This document shows, piece after piece, positions 17,238-26,163 of a stretch of DNA of 64,000 nt. Both the position numbers and the translations under genes were made by a program. Location of the stretch: the NCBI RefSeq assembly GCF_002192695.1, contig NZ_MTLG01000081.1, forward strand, positions 62,001-126,000. Reading direction: 5' to 3'. The first letter of the stretch is position 1. The number at the start of each line of letters is the position of its first letter. The notes beneath the pieces are model-generated. The model ran no database searches and was not told where the DNA came from. It worked only from the letters and a program-made list of their open reading frames with translations. This stretch comes from Achromobacter xylosoxidans (GTDB lineage: Bacteria > Pseudomonadota > Gammaproteobacteria > Burkholderiales > Burkholderiaceae_B).

Positions 17238-18191
17238 ATGCACCGCATCGGTTACATACTTCCCGAAGGTTTCCAGATCATCGGCCTGGGCACGCAGGCC
17301 GTGTTCGAACTCGCCAATGTGGTGGCGCGCGAGCCCTTCTACGCCGTGGACAGCTACGCCCTGGACGGCGCGGTGCGCGCCTCGGCGGGCCTGACGGTAC
17401 AGGCCCGTCCGCTCACCGCCCGCAGCCAGGCCGACACCTGGCTGGTGGCCGGCGTGCTTTCGCCCGTTTCCAGGCCCGTTGCGCCCGAACTCCCCCGGCT
17501 GCTGGAGAAACTCGCGCCCCGCTCGCGCCGCGTCGCCGGCCTGTGCACCGGCGCATTCCTGCTGGCCGACGCCGGCCTGCTCGACGGACGGCGCGCCACC
17601 ACGCACTGGTATTGGGCCGACGCCTTGCAGCAGCGCCATCCGCGCGCGCAGGTCGAGGCCGACCGCATCTACATCGCCGACGGGGCGATCTGGACGTCCG
17701 CCGGCATGACGGCGGAAATGGACTTGGCCTTGGCGCTGGTTGAAAAAGACTTGGGCGCGGACATCGCGCGCGCGGTGGCGCACCGGCTGGTCATGCACCA
17801 GCGCCGCTCGGGCGGGCAATCGCAGCATTCCGAAATGCTCAGGCTCGCACCGAAATCCGACCGCATCCAGCAGGCGCTGGACCATGCCCGGCGCAACCTC
17901 GCCCAGCCGCTGAGCGTGGAGGATCTGGCCCAGGCCGCCAGCCTGAGCCCGCGCCAGTTCAGCCGCGTGTTCACGGCCGAGACCGGCCAATCGCCCGCCA
18001 AGGCCATCGAGGGACTGCGGCTCGAAGCCGCCCGGCTGATGATAGAAAGCAGCCGGCATCCGCTGGAAGTGGTGGCCAGGGAAACCGGCTTTCGCGACCG
18101 CCGCCATCTGCGCGAGGCCTTCCTGCGCGGCTTCGGCATGCCGCCCCAGGCGGTGCGGCGCGACGCGCGCACCAGCCCTCCCGGCCCCTGA
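17238..18191 (+). CDS. GlxA-family AraC regulator with DJ-1/PfpI domain
   Basis: This 317-residue regulator has an N-terminal class-I-glutaminase-like (DJ-1/PfpI) domain, with Cys103 in Leu-Cys-Thr-Gly-Ala at the nucleophile-elbow position, and a C-terminal AraC double helix-turn-helix from about 215. ATG 17238 is preferred because AAGGA lies eight bases before it. It is divergent from the SDR, thiolase, MFS and thioesterase genes, which are its likely targets. Characterised relatives sense small amines or amino-acid derivatives. Confidence 0.92.
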   Translation: MHRIGYILPEGFQIIGLGTQAVFELANVVAREPFYAVDSYALDGAVRASAGLTVQARPLTARSQADTWLVAGVLSPVSRPVAPELPRLLEKLAPRSRRVAGLCTGAFLLADAGLLDGRRATTHWYWADALQQRHPRAQVEADRIYIADGAIWTSAGMTAEMDLALALVEKDLGADIARAVAHRLVMHQRRSGGQSQHSEMLRLAPKSDRIQQALDHARRNLAQPLSVEDLAQAASLSPRQFSRVFTAETGQSPAKAIEGLRLEAARLMIESSRHPLEVVARETGFRDRRHLREAFLRGFGMPPQAVRRDARTSPPGP

Positions 18192-18281
18192 CCGGCGCCG
18201 GATACCCCGCGGCCCCGTGCCTGCAGTCCAGTACAATCCGCGCTTGGCGACGTTGTGCTCGCCCCCTTATCTGGACCAAAG

Positions 18282-19895
18282 ATGTTGCGACTGTCTGAAA
18301 TCAAGCTGCCGTTGAATCACACGCCCGAAGAATTGCCCGCCGCGATTCTCAAGAAACTGGGTGTAGCGGCCAGCGACCTGCGCGGCTACACCATCGCCTC
18401 CCGCAGCTACGACGCGCGCAAGAAGCACAACATCTTGCTGATCTACACGCTGGACGTCGACGTCGAAAACGAGGCGGCGCTGCTCCAGCGCTTTCACGAC
18501 GACCGCAACGTCAAGCCCACGCCCGACACCGAGTACAAGTTTGTCGCCCAGGCGCCCGCCAACCTGGCCAAGCGCCCCATCGTCATCGGCACCGGCCCCT
18601 GTGGCCTGTTTGCCGGGCTGGTCCTGGCGCAGATGGGCTTCAAGCCCATCATCCTGGAACGCGGCAAAGCCGTGCGCGAACGGACCAAGGACACCTGGGG
18701 CCTGTGGCGCAAGCGCATCCTGAACCCCGATTCGAACGTCCAGTTCGGCGAAGGCGGCGCCGGCACCTTCTCCGACGGCAAGCTGTACAGCCAGATCAAG
18801 GATCCCAAGCACTACGGCGAAAAAGTGCTCAAGGAATTCGTCCTGGCCGGCGCGCCCGAAGAAATCCTGTACGTGAGCAAGCCGCACATCGGCACGTTCC
18901 GTCTGGTCGGCATGGTGGAAGTCATGCGCGACACCATCACCAAGCTGGGCGGCGAAGTCCGCTTCTCCAGCAGGGTCGAAACGCTGCATCGGGAAAACGG
19001 CCGCGTCACTGGCGTGACCCTGGCCGGCGGCGAGCACATCGAGGCCGACCACGTGGTGCTGGCCATCGGCCACAGCGCGCGCGACACCTTCCAGATGCTG
19101 CATGACCAGGGCGTGTTCATGGAAGCCAAGCCGTTCTCGATCGGCTTCCGGATCGAACACCCGCAATCGCTGATCGACCGCGCCCGCTTCGGCCCGAACG
19201 CCGGCCACCCCATCCTGGGCGCGGCGGACTACAAGCTGGTGCACCACGCCAGCAACGGACGCTCGGTCTACAGCTTCTGCATGTGCCCGGGCGGCACCGT
19301 GGTGGCTGCCACCTCCGAACCCGACCGTGTCGTCACCAACGGCATGAGCCAGTACTCGCGCAACGAGCGCAATGCCAACGCGGGCATCGTGGTCGGAATT
19401 TCGCCCGAGGTCGATTACCCCGAACATGTGCTGGCGGGCGTCGATTTCCAGCGCAAATGGGAATCCCAGGCGTTCGAGCTGGGCGGCCGCAACTACAGTG
19501 CGCCGGGGCAACTGGTCGGCGATTTCATCGCCGGCCGCGCCTCGACGGAATTCGGCTCCGTGCAGCCCTCATATACGCCGGGCGTGCACCTCACCGACCT
19601 GGCCGCCGCACTGCCCGATTTCGCCATCACCGCCATCCGCGAAGCGCTGCCCGTCTTCGACAAGACCATCAAGGGTTTCGGCATGCACGACGCGGTGCTG
19701 ACCGGCGTCGAAACCCGCACCTCGTCGCCCATCCGCATCAAGCGCGACAACGAAACCCTGCAAAGTCTCAACACCCAGGGCCTGTTCCCGGCTGGCGAAG
19801 GCGCGGGCTATGCCGGCGGCATCCTGTCGGCGGGCGTGGACGGCATCAAGATCGCCGAGGCGGTGGCCTTGAGCATCATGGGCCGGCAGGGATAA
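18282..19895 (+). CDS. Uncharacterised FAD-dependent oxidoreductase (COG2509-like)
   Basis: This 537-residue protein has a family-specific N-terminal alpha/beta domain of about 90 residues. An FAD-binding Rossmann motif follows, Gly-Thr-Gly-Pro-Cys-Gly-Leu-Phe near 105, then Gly-Glu-Gly-Gly-Ala-Gly-Thr-Phe-Ser-Asp-Gly-Lys near 160. The C-terminal Gly-Glu-Gly-Ala-Gly-Tyr-Ala-Gly-Gly-Ile closes the FAD site. The family is widespread and conserved, but I know of no established reaction. The start at 18282 fits the family; an in-frame ATG nine codons upstream is less likely. Confidence 0.88.
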   Translation: MLRLSEIKLPLNHTPEELPAAILKKLGVAASDLRGYTIASRSYDARKKHNILLIYTLDVDVENEAALLQRFHDDRNVKPTPDTEYKFVAQAPANLAKRPIVIGTGPCGLFAGLVLAQMGFKPIILERGKAVRERTKDTWGLWRKRILNPDSNVQFGEGGAGTFSDGKLYSQIKDPKHYGEKVLKEFVLAGAPEEILYVSKPHIGTFRLVGMVEVMRDTITKLGGEVRFSSRVETLHRENGRVTGVTLAGGEHIEADHVVLAIGHSARDTFQMLHDQGVFMEAKPFSIGFRIEHPQSLIDRARFGPNAGHPILGAADYKLVHHASNGRSVYSFCMCPGGTVVAATSEPDRVVTNGMSQYSRNERNANAGIVVGISPEVDYPEHVLAGVDFQRKWESQAFELGGRNYSAPGQLVGDFIAGRASTEFGSVQPSYTPGVHLTDLAAALPDFAITAIREALPVFDKTIKGFGMHDAVLTGVETRTSSPIRIKRDNETLQSLNTQGLFPAGEGAGYAGGILSAGVDGIKIAEAVALSIMGRQG

Positions 19896-19901
19896 GCCGG
19901 C

Positions 19902-19920
19902 CGGGCCCGGCACGGGCCCG
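19902..19920 (+). terminator. GC-rich hairpin after FAD oxidoreductase gene
   Basis: Two copies of CGGGCCCG, self-complementary and separated by three bases, can form a strong stem seven bases after the stop codon. No T-run follows, so factor-independent termination is uncertain. Confidence 0.3.
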
Positions 19921-20049
19921 CGAAATGCTCCCTCAGCCCCCTCCGCTTGACCTTCCCATCGTGTCAAGCTTGAAACTGACGCCATCGTATTCCCCCGGCT
20001 GCCTGGTGTAGCGCAGAGGGTTAGGCGCATTTTCGAGAAGGGTTCCGCC

Positions 20050-20976
20050 ATGCAGCACGCAACGCTCACGCCACGCCAGGCACGCCTGTCGTATTTCTGC
20101 GCCTTCGCGTTCATCGCAGCCATGGTCGCGGCCGCCGCCTTCTGGAACGATCGCGAGATCGTGCTGCCGGAGATCGCCGCCATGGCCGTTGCCTTGTGGG
20201 TCTACCGCGAACCAGGCTGGATGCGCCATCCCGAGAAGATTTTTCTTTGGCCCACCGCAACGGCCTTGATGGGCTTCGGCATCAACCTGCTGGCCATACC
20301 CCATACCGCCAAACTGGCGCTCGTCCTGGCAGCGATGCTGCTGTTCTTCCTGCTGCTGCGCTACAGCTTGGCGCCTGCGCTGGCCACGGGCTTTTTGCCG
20401 GTGGTGACCAACGCCACCGAACCGTCATTCATTGCCGCCATTGTGGTCAGCACCCTGCTACTGATGCTGGGCGTGATGCTGGGAAGGCTGCGCGCCAGCA
20501 CGGATCGCACCGCTTCCGTCCAGCCCCGGCTGATGGCTGCCTATGCCGCCATCATCCTGGCCGGAATCGGCCTCGCCGCGCTCGCCGGCAATACGCATCT
20601 GGCGGTACTGCCCCCGGTGGCCGTGGTGGTGTACGAGTCCCTGCACATGAAGATGTATTCATGGCGCATGCTGTTCAAGCAGACTGCGGTGCTGACCCTG
20701 TCGGCCGCTGTCGGCGTGGCGCTCTATCTGACGGTCGAGGATTGGATGACGGTGGTCCTGCTGGACCTGGCGCTGATGTGGCTGCTGCTGCGCCTGTTCG
20801 AGATGCGCATGCCCGCCGTGTACGCGTTTCCGCTCTTGGCCTATGTCTTCCCGCGGGACGCGCTACCGCAACTGCCCGCGGCGGCGCTGCTGGTTTCCTT
20901 GTTTTCCCTGAGCCTGGTCCTGGCCTATCGCAAGCTGCAAAAACCGGCCATGGCGCTGGAGCGTCAGCCCCAGTAG
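20050..20976 (+). CDS. Polytopic inner-membrane protein of unknown function
   Basis: This 308-residue protein has eight to ten hydrophobic segments in two similar halves (roughly 15-155 and 165-300), each with a Leu/Ala-rich helix hairpin. It carries Asn-Ala-Thr-Glu-Pro-Ser near residue 120. The arrangement recalls HPP or aromatic-acid exporter-like membrane proteins, but no diagnostic motif supports either. It is monocistronic, with short gaps to both neighbours. Confidence 0.75.
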   Translation: MQHATLTPRQARLSYFCAFAFIAAMVAAAAFWNDREIVLPEIAAMAVALWVYREPGWMRHPEKIFLWPTATALMGFGINLLAIPHTAKLALVLAAMLLFFLLLRYSLAPALATGFLPVVTNATEPSFIAAIVVSTLLLMLGVMLGRLRASTDRTASVQPRLMAAYAAIILAGIGLAALAGNTHLAVLPPVAVVVYESLHMKMYSWRMLFKQTAVLTLSAAVGVALYLTVEDWMTVVLLDLALMWLLLRLFEMRMPAVYAFPLLAYVFPRDALPQLPAAALLVSLFSLSLVLAYRKLQKPAMALERQPQ

Positions 20977-21041
20977 CGCCAAAGCCCTTGCGGCTCACAG
21001 GCCTGCGGCATGGCAAAGCCTGGCACGGCGGGTAGCCATCC

Positions 21042-21278
21042 CTAGCTGCCGCTTTGGGGTTTGGCGCCAGGCGTCGGCGCCCTGCCCGCCCGCATCTCCG
21101 TGGTCGTCACTCCCCCGAAGCCCCAATTGTCCGTATCGATTTCCTCGATCACGACGTGCGTCCACTCCGGCGGCTTGTGCAGCACGCGTTCGAGCGTCTC
21201 GGTGACTTCGCGGATGACCTGCGCCTTTTGCTCGGCGGTAACGCCATCGCGGGTAATGCGGATACTGACGAACGGCAT
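21042..21278 (-). CDS. 4-Oxalocrotonate tautomerase-family protein
   Basis: This 78-residue protein starts Met-Pro-Phe, so removal of Met exposes the catalytic Pro1 of the tautomerase superfamily. The beta-alpha-beta unit with Thr-Ala-Glu-Gln-Lys-Ala-Gln-Val-Ile is typical. Such proteins tautomerise or dehalogenate unsaturated acids as oligomers. The tail after residue 60 is proline-rich and longer than in classical 62-residue members. Confidence 0.88.
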   Translation of the reverse strand: MPFVSIRITRDGVTAEQKAQVIREVTETLERVLHKPPEWTHVVIEEIDTDNWGFGGVTTTEMRAGRAPTPGAKPQSGS

Positions 21279-21330
21279 GACTTTCTCCTGGTTGAAGTGC
21301 CTGTGCCCGTCGCCACGCCGGAGGTCGTTC

Positions 21331-21678
21331 TCAATCCAGCTTGGGATCAGGAAACGGCAGCTTATCCTGGGAAACGCTGGGCTGCACTTTCCACTTGCCG
21401 TCCTGCTTGTAGAAATCCATCTGGTTCTCGCTGACCGCAGCCCCCAAGGTCACCGCGACCGTGCAGGCGACCTGGCCCGGATACGTGGCATCGACCGCCG
21501 GGATGCAGGTTCCCAGCTTGACCTTGGACGGCCGGGGCATGCCCGTGTCCGCCAGCATGTCGACGATCGCGTCCGTGGCTTCGGGAATGGAAGGCAGGAT
21601 CAGGTCCTGGGCCCGGACCATGGCGCCCGCCCCCAGCAATGCAACCATCGACGCCACGGAAATCAAGGGCTTGAACAT
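21331..21678 (-). CDS. Small secreted protein of unknown function
   Basis: This 115-residue protein has a clear signal peptide (about 1-23, ending in Val-Arg-Ala-Gln). The mature part is about 90 residues, with two cysteines in Gly-Thr-Cys-Ile-Pro and Val-Ala-Cys-Thr that could form a disulfide. I do not recognise a family. It lies upstream of the tautomerase gene on the same strand with 52 bases between them. Confidence 0.7.
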   Translation of the reverse strand: MFKPLISVASMVALLGAGAMVRAQDLILPSIPEATDAIVDMLADTGMPRPSKVKLGTCIPAVDATYPGQVACTVAVTLGAAVSENQMDFYKQDGKWKVQPSVSQDKLPFPDPKLD

Positions 21679-21762
21679 GCGCCAACTCCATCACAATTGA
21701 GACCGGCGCAGCTTAAAGGAAGCGGCCTCGCACCACCGTAACAGAGCGATACGCAACTATTC

Positions 21763-22179
21763 CTAAGGCAGCATCTGAGGGTTGTAGACCACTTCCCACA
21801 AATGTCCGTCCGGATCCATGAAGTAGCCCGCGTAGCCGCCGTAGAAGGTGTCGCCCGCGGTTTTGACCACGCTGGCGCCCGCGCCGCTGGCCTGCAGCAT
21901 CACTGCGTCCACCTCGCCCTTGGAACGCACATTGTGTCCCAAGGTGAATTCCAGAGAGCCGCCGGGCCGCAGCGCAATGCCCGTGTCGGCAGCCATGCTC
22001 GCGCGCGGCCACACGGCAAGTTTCACGCCATTCTGCAGGTCGAAGAACGCGACCGCGCCGTGTTCGAACTCCTTGCCGATGATGCCCTCCGTCGACAGCC
22101 CCAGCCCATCGCGATAGAAAGCCACCGATCTTTCCAGATCATCGACGCCCAGCGTGATGACCGTGATTCTTGGTTCCAT
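21763..22179 (-). CDS. VOC-family (glyoxalase/dioxygenase fold) protein
   Basis: This 138-residue protein has two beta-alpha-beta-beta-beta modules. The opening Thr-Leu-Gly-Val-Asp-Asp-Leu-Glu-Arg-Ser-Val-Ala-Phe-Tyr is diagnostic. A C-terminal Phe-Met-Asp-Pro-Asp-Gly-His-Leu-Trp-Glu supplies the usual Glu metal ligand. The start at 22179 has GGAG six bases upstream. The substrate is unknown; the general form resembles the glyoxalase/bleomycin-resistance group. Confidence 0.88.
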   Translation of the reverse strand: MEPRITVITLGVDDLERSVAFYRDGLGLSTEGIIGKEFEHGAVAFFDLQNGVKLAVWPRASMAADTGIALRPGGSLEFTLGHNVRSKGEVDAVMLQASGAGASVVKTAGDTFYGGYAGYFMDPDGHLWEVVYNPQMLP

Positions 22180-22270
22180 GAGATGCTCCGAAAGTGAGTC
22201 CGACTGCCAGAATAGCCTGTGCGAAGCAATCCACGCCCGCCGGCCGCAGCGCGGGGCGGGAAGCAAAGCC

Positions 22271-23479
22271 TCAGTAATCCCTCGCCTCGTCGAACCAGCG
22301 CTGCGTCTGCGCTTCGCTTATGCCGAGCTGTTCGAACCGCGCAAGCTGGCTGAATTGCCATACGGCCTCGCCGATGTCCTCGCGCTCCTCGGTCTCGATG
22401 CCCTTCATGCCGTTGAAGTGGCTGGAAAATGCGGAGATTGCGGCTTGTACCTCGGCGGCATTGCTTGCGCTTTCCAGCGCCGACTTGGCCGTGTCGTAGG
22501 CCGTATTCGCCGACTTCGCCATGCGGCTGTTCCAGCCCGAGAAAGGCCGGCCGTATTCGCTTTGCCACCACTCCCGCTTGCGCAGCTGGGAGACGGAGTT
22601 GTAACCGCCCCATGCGCGGACCTTCTCCCGCGCCTTCATCTGCGCCTTCAAGCGCTTGCCCGCGGCTTCGTCGATGTTGTAGGCGATGAACCTATCCAGC
22701 GCGGGCCAACTGGCCAGTTCCGGCAAGCCGTCCAGATCGGGCGTGAACCGGATCTCCAGACTTGTCAGGCGCGGCAGCCCGGCAAGCGCCTCCCAGCCGC
22801 TGAAGCCGCCCCAGAGCGACAGGCTCTCCAACGCCGGAAAGCGATCGATTCCCTGCAGCGAAATGGGCTGCCCCAGCGGCGCGCCGTGCAGCGCCAGCGC
22901 GCGCACTTCCTGCAGCGGGCCGAGGTCGGGCAAGGCGTAAGGCGCCGCGCCAGTCCGGCGCCCCAGCGCCGGCCGCAGCAACAACATATCGGGCAGTTCG
23001 CCCGCGATGGCAATGCGCGTCAGGTCGCCAAACAGCTCCAGGTCACGGATCTGAGGCAGCTTGGCTTCAATATGCCCCGACACCTGGTCCAGCCGGATGC
23101 GCAGCGTCTGGATTCTTGCCGCGCCTGCGTCGATGGCGCGCCTGCCTGAGTAGGCCGGCGCCCAGCTGAACTGCTCGATCTTCCGGCCTTGCGACCAACC
23201 GAAGAAGCCGCTGTCGTTGCCGTAATAGTCGAAGTGGCGCGGCCATGCCGAGCCGGCAGGCGTGGAGAACGGCTCGAACACCCCCCAGTTGATGGCGTCT
23301 TCGCAAGCCACATGCAGATCGGCCTTCTTGCCCATGCTGGCCGGACCGATGATCAGGTTGCCGCGGCCGGCCTCCCGTTCGAAGACATGGCTGCCCGGCG
23401 CGGTCAGGCTCACTTGATAGCGCCCTGCTTCGCTCACCGAGCCCGCTGGTTCACCGGACACATCTATGGATACGGACAC
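22271..23479 (-). CDS. Hypothetical protein with degenerate leucine-rich repeats
   Basis: This 402-residue protein has no signal peptide. Residues 1-110 form an unrecognised beta-rich domain with Asp-Tyr-Tyr-Gly-Asn-Asp-Ser-Gly-Phe-Phe. From about 120 to 260 there are irregular leucine-rich repeat-like units. The C-terminal 130 residues are alpha-helical. It is the last gene of a three-gene minus-strand group with two other unknown genes at 23529 and 24569. No function is proposed. Confidence 0.7.
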   Translation of the reverse strand: MSVSIDVSGEPAGSVSEAGRYQVSLTAPGSHVFEREAGRGNLIIGPASMGKKADLHVACEDAINWGVFEPFSTPAGSAWPRHFDYYGNDSGFFGWSQGRKIEQFSWAPAYSGRRAIDAGAARIQTLRIRLDQVSGHIEAKLPQIRDLELFGDLTRIAIAGELPDMLLLRPALGRRTGAAPYALPDLGPLQEVRALALHGAPLGQPISLQGIDRFPALESLSLWGGFSGWEALAGLPRLTSLEIRFTPDLDGLPELASWPALDRFIAYNIDEAAGKRLKAQMKAREKVRAWGGYNSVSQLRKREWWQSEYGRPFSGWNSRMAKSANTAYDTAKSALESASNAAEVQAAISAFSSHFNGMKGIETEEREDIGEAVWQFSQLARFEQLGISEAQTQRWFDEARDY

Positions 23480-23528
23480 ACCTTTCTCCTTTTGTTTGCC
23501 GGGACCCGCTGCCCGCGGCCCCGTCCGT

Positions 23529-24545
23529 TTATTGCCCCGTGGCAGGTTCGCCGTCCACGCGGAAGAACAGGCCAGTCTGCCCCTTCACGCCAGAGTCCAG
23601 GAACTCGAACTCGACGCGCCTGCCCGGCTCGACCACATCCCCCAGATAATCGACCCGGTACATCACACCGCCGATACGGTAGTTGTGAACCAGCGAAACG
23701 ATCGAGGAATTGGGGCTGCGCAGCCGGTAAACCAAGGCCTCTTCGACCACGCCCCGCACGCCATGCTTGTAGAGCCCACGCTGCAGTTTGCGGCTGCGCA
23801 TGCCGAACAGCATCGCCAGGATCGCGAAGATCGCCGCCACGAACAGCAGCGGCGGCAGAAACAGCCCTCCCACCAGCGGCACGAGGGCAAATATCAGCAT
23901 GAACTTGCGCGCGTCCAGCTCTTCCCGACGCACGGCAGCACGGTCTGCATCGCTGATCTCCTCGACGGCGACCAGGGACTCCGCGCTCACGGGATACTCC
24001 GCCCGCAACAGCACTGGAGGCGAGTCTGGCTGCAGGGTCAACAGGTGCAGGCGCACGGGCAGATCGGTCAAACCCACGGCCGTCGCCGGCCCATGCCCGC
24101 TGCGGGTGTCGCTGGCGATCTCGTTCCAGAACGGCAAGGCGGCCTCCACGCGCTGCTCGCCGAATCCGTAGCACACGCCCGGCGTCGAGGAGCCCGGACC
24201 AAATGACGTCAGCCGGCCTGAAACGATCTGCTTGGCCAGCCGCCCCTTCAGCGCCCGGTCGAGGCTGCGCCAGCCTCGCGGAATGCGCAGCAGCTTGCGT
24301 CCGAAAAACACCGCCAGCGCTCCCATCACCGCAATGCCCGCCAACAGTACCGCCCCCCCGCCGAGGTCCAGCGCGCGCCACTCGGACAGACCGAGCACGG
24401 CAAAGGTCAGCACGCAAAGCGCCAGCAGCAGCACCACGAAGACGCCGAACACGGCCATCAACAGTCTGCCGCGGGAGCATCTGCGCAGCAGCAGGATATC
24501 GTCCTCGGTGAGCGGGGTATCCTCGATTTGCAGGGTCTGGCTCAT
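23529..24545 (-). CDS. Membrane protein of unknown function, four predicted helices
   Basis: This 338-residue protein has two hydrophobic segments near 27-85 and another pair near 215-250. A soluble region lies between them and a C-terminal beta-rich domain follows. The last 80 residues resemble a DUF3592-like extracytoplasmic domain, on pattern only. ATG 24545 is favoured over the upstream in-frame 24572, which would overlap the preceding gene's end. It begins 23 bases after the secreted-protein gene. Confidence 0.7.
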   Translation of the reverse strand: MSQTLQIEDTPLTEDDILLLRRCSRGRLLMAVFGVFVVLLLALCVLTFAVLGLSEWRALDLGGGAVLLAGIAVMGALAVFFGRKLLRIPRGWRSLDRALKGRLAKQIVSGRLTSFGPGSSTPGVCYGFGEQRVEAALPFWNEIASDTRSGHGPATAVGLTDLPVRLHLLTLQPDSPPVLLRAEYPVSAESLVAVEEISDADRAAVRREELDARKFMLIFALVPLVGGLFLPPLLFVAAIFAILAMLFGMRSRKLQRGLYKHGVRGVVEEALVYRLRSPNSSIVSLVHNYRIGGVMYRVDYLGDVVEPGRRVEFEFLDSGVKGQTGLFFRVDGEPATGQ

Positions 24546-24568
24546 GCGGTGATCGTCGCCTCCCGGGC

Positions 24569-25168
24569 TCAATAGGTTCCGATGGGGACCTCGATCTTCA
24601 GCGGCGCGCCGCCTTTGGCCGGGCGCAGGCTATACGTGTACAGACCGCCATCGTCATCAGCAAGCGTGGAATCCTTGCGCTCCACCGCATAGCGCTGTCC
24701 ATCAATCTCCAGCGTGCGGGCGGCGACGGCGGCGGCATGGTCGGGGACCAGCAGACCGCCCACACCGTCGCCAGCATTGGCGAACTCGTAGCCGCGCAAC
24801 TCTCCATCGATGCGCAGCAACTGCACGCGCGGCCGGTAAGGCGCAGCGTCCAGGTTCCAGCCATTGGTCAGATCGGTGATCCAGGGGCCCGGAATGTCGT
24901 AGGCGCTACCCAGTTGCTCTTCCGACACCTCCGGCCCTTCCACGACCAGGCAGCACGCCACCTTCCCTGCGCGGAAGTCGTACACCGCCCAGTTGCTGCC
25001 GATGGCCGCTACGCCGGGCAGCATCGAGAAATGGAATTGCCGGTTGAACTGGCTGTCCGACACCTGGCGCCAGCCTCCAATATTGGGCGCAGGCGATTGC
25101 GCCTGGCTGGCCATTGCCATCAGCACGCCTGCGGCCAGGGCGCCTGCTCGGAACAATAAACGGATCAT
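24569..25168 (-). CDS. Secreted protein of unknown function
   Basis: This 199-residue protein has a signal peptide (about 1-23, Ala-Ser-Gln-Ala-Gln). The mature domain contains an adjacent Cys-Cys pair (Val-Ala-Cys-Cys-Leu) and several Trp/Tyr residues in beta-strand-like stretches. It is the first gene of the 25168-to-22271 operon-like group. No family is recognised. Confidence 0.7.
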   Translation of the reverse strand: MIRLLFRAGALAAGVLMAMASQAQSPAPNIGGWRQVSDSQFNRQFHFSMLPGVAAIGSNWAVYDFRAGKVACCLVVEGPEVSEEQLGSAYDIPGPWITDLTNGWNLDAAPYRPRVQLLRIDGELRGYEFANAGDGVGGLLVPDHAAAVAARTLEIDGQRYAVERKDSTLADDDGGLYTYSLRPAKGGAPLKIEVPIGTY

Positions 25169-25304
25169 CTCGGTGCCTGTCGTGGGCTTGTGGGGATCAT
25201 CGGACTTGGGCGTTGCGCCGGCATAGTACCAGTGCCGGTCTCACGGCCATGGCCCGCGCGCCGCCGGCCTGCCGGCTGCGCGCAAACTTCGCTACTATCG
25301 ATGC

Positions 25305-26102
25305 ATGGCTCATCTCGTTCCACCTTCAATCGCCCCCCAGGTCGCAGCGGCCGGCAGCGTCATCGAACGGCATCTGGGCGCTAGCCTCGTCGCCATCCAC
25401 CTGTTCGGTTCCGCCGTGGACGGCGGGCTGCAGCCCCATAGCGATATCGATCTGCTGGTCACCGTGACCCAGCCGCCGGACGAAGCCGTGCTGCGCGCGC
25501 TGGCCACGGCGCTATTGGCGATCTCCGCCCCGCCCGGTTCATCACCCGACTTGCGCGCGCTCGAAGTCACCGTGCTGGCGCTGGAACACGTCGTGCCTTG
25601 GCGCCACCCGGCCAGGCGCGAACTCCAGTTCGGCGAATGGCTGCGAACCGACCTGATGGCGGGCGTCGTGGAACCGCCCATGCTGGACCACGATCTGGCC
25701 ATACTGCTCACCAAGGTCCGTGGCCACAACATTCCTGTCGTCGGCCCAGAGGCCGATCAGTTGCTCCAGGCCGTACCCCGCGAAGACCTGAGGCGGGCAC
25801 TGCTGGATACCGTCGCGCAGTGGAACGCGCCCGAGGACTGGGCCGGCGATGAAAAGCACATCATCCTCGCGCTGGCGCGCATCTGGTACACGGCCGTCTC
25901 CGGGGGCATCGCCTCCAAGGATCAGGCAGCGGCTTGGCTGCTGGAGAGGCTGGAAGCGCCCTACCGTCCCGTCCTCAGCAAGGCGCGCGCGATCTATCTG
26001 GGGCAAGAGGAAGACAATCTGGCGCAACGGCACGATGCCGAAACTGCGGCGTTCATTGCCCACGCCCGCACCGCCATTGAAGGACTGGCCGGCATCCGAT
26101 AG
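25305..26102 (+). CDS. aadA: AadA-like aminoglycoside 3''-nucleotidyltransferase
   Basis: This 265-residue protein has the nucleotidyltransferase motif Gly35-Ser36 ... Ser46-Asp47-Ile48-Asp49 and then the AadA C-terminal helical domain, with Glu-Asp-Trp-Ala-Gly-Asp-Glu-Lys and Leu-Ala-Arg-Ile-Trp-Tyr-Thr. AadA proteins adenylylate streptomycin and spectinomycin. It lies among ordinary chromosomal genes with no attC site, integrase or insertion sequence, so it looks like a resident chromosomal version. Whether it gives clinical-level resistance cannot be read. Confidence 0.8.
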   Translation: MAHLVPPSIAPQVAAAGSVIERHLGASLVAIHLFGSAVDGGLQPHSDIDLLVTVTQPPDEAVLRALATALLAISAPPGSSPDLRALEVTVLALEHVVPWRHPARRELQFGEWLRTDLMAGVVEPPMLDHDLAILLTKVRGHNIPVVGPEADQLLQAVPREDLRRALLDTVAQWNAPEDWAGDEKHIILALARIWYTAVSGGIASKDQAAAWLLERLEAPYRPVLSKARAIYLGQEEDNLAQRHDAETAAFIAHARTAIEGLAGIR

Positions 26103-26127
26103 CCCTGGAACACATGGACGGCCTTGC

Positions 26128-26152
26128 CTGCCCGCGCGGATGCGGCGGGCAG
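26128..26152. terminator. Stem-loop between convergent aadA-like and gntR genes
   Basis: CTGCCCGC (26128-26135) pairs perfectly with GCGGGCAG (26145-26152) across a nine-base loop, followed on the plus strand by CCTTTC. It sits between the two convergent stop codons and could serve either gene; the T-run is short. Confidence 0.4.
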
Positions 26153-26163
26153 CCTTTCAGCCA

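Noticed and set aside
19902-19920. Confident rho-independent terminator
   Set aside because: The stem is strong but no T-run follows; kept only as a low-confidence hairpin.
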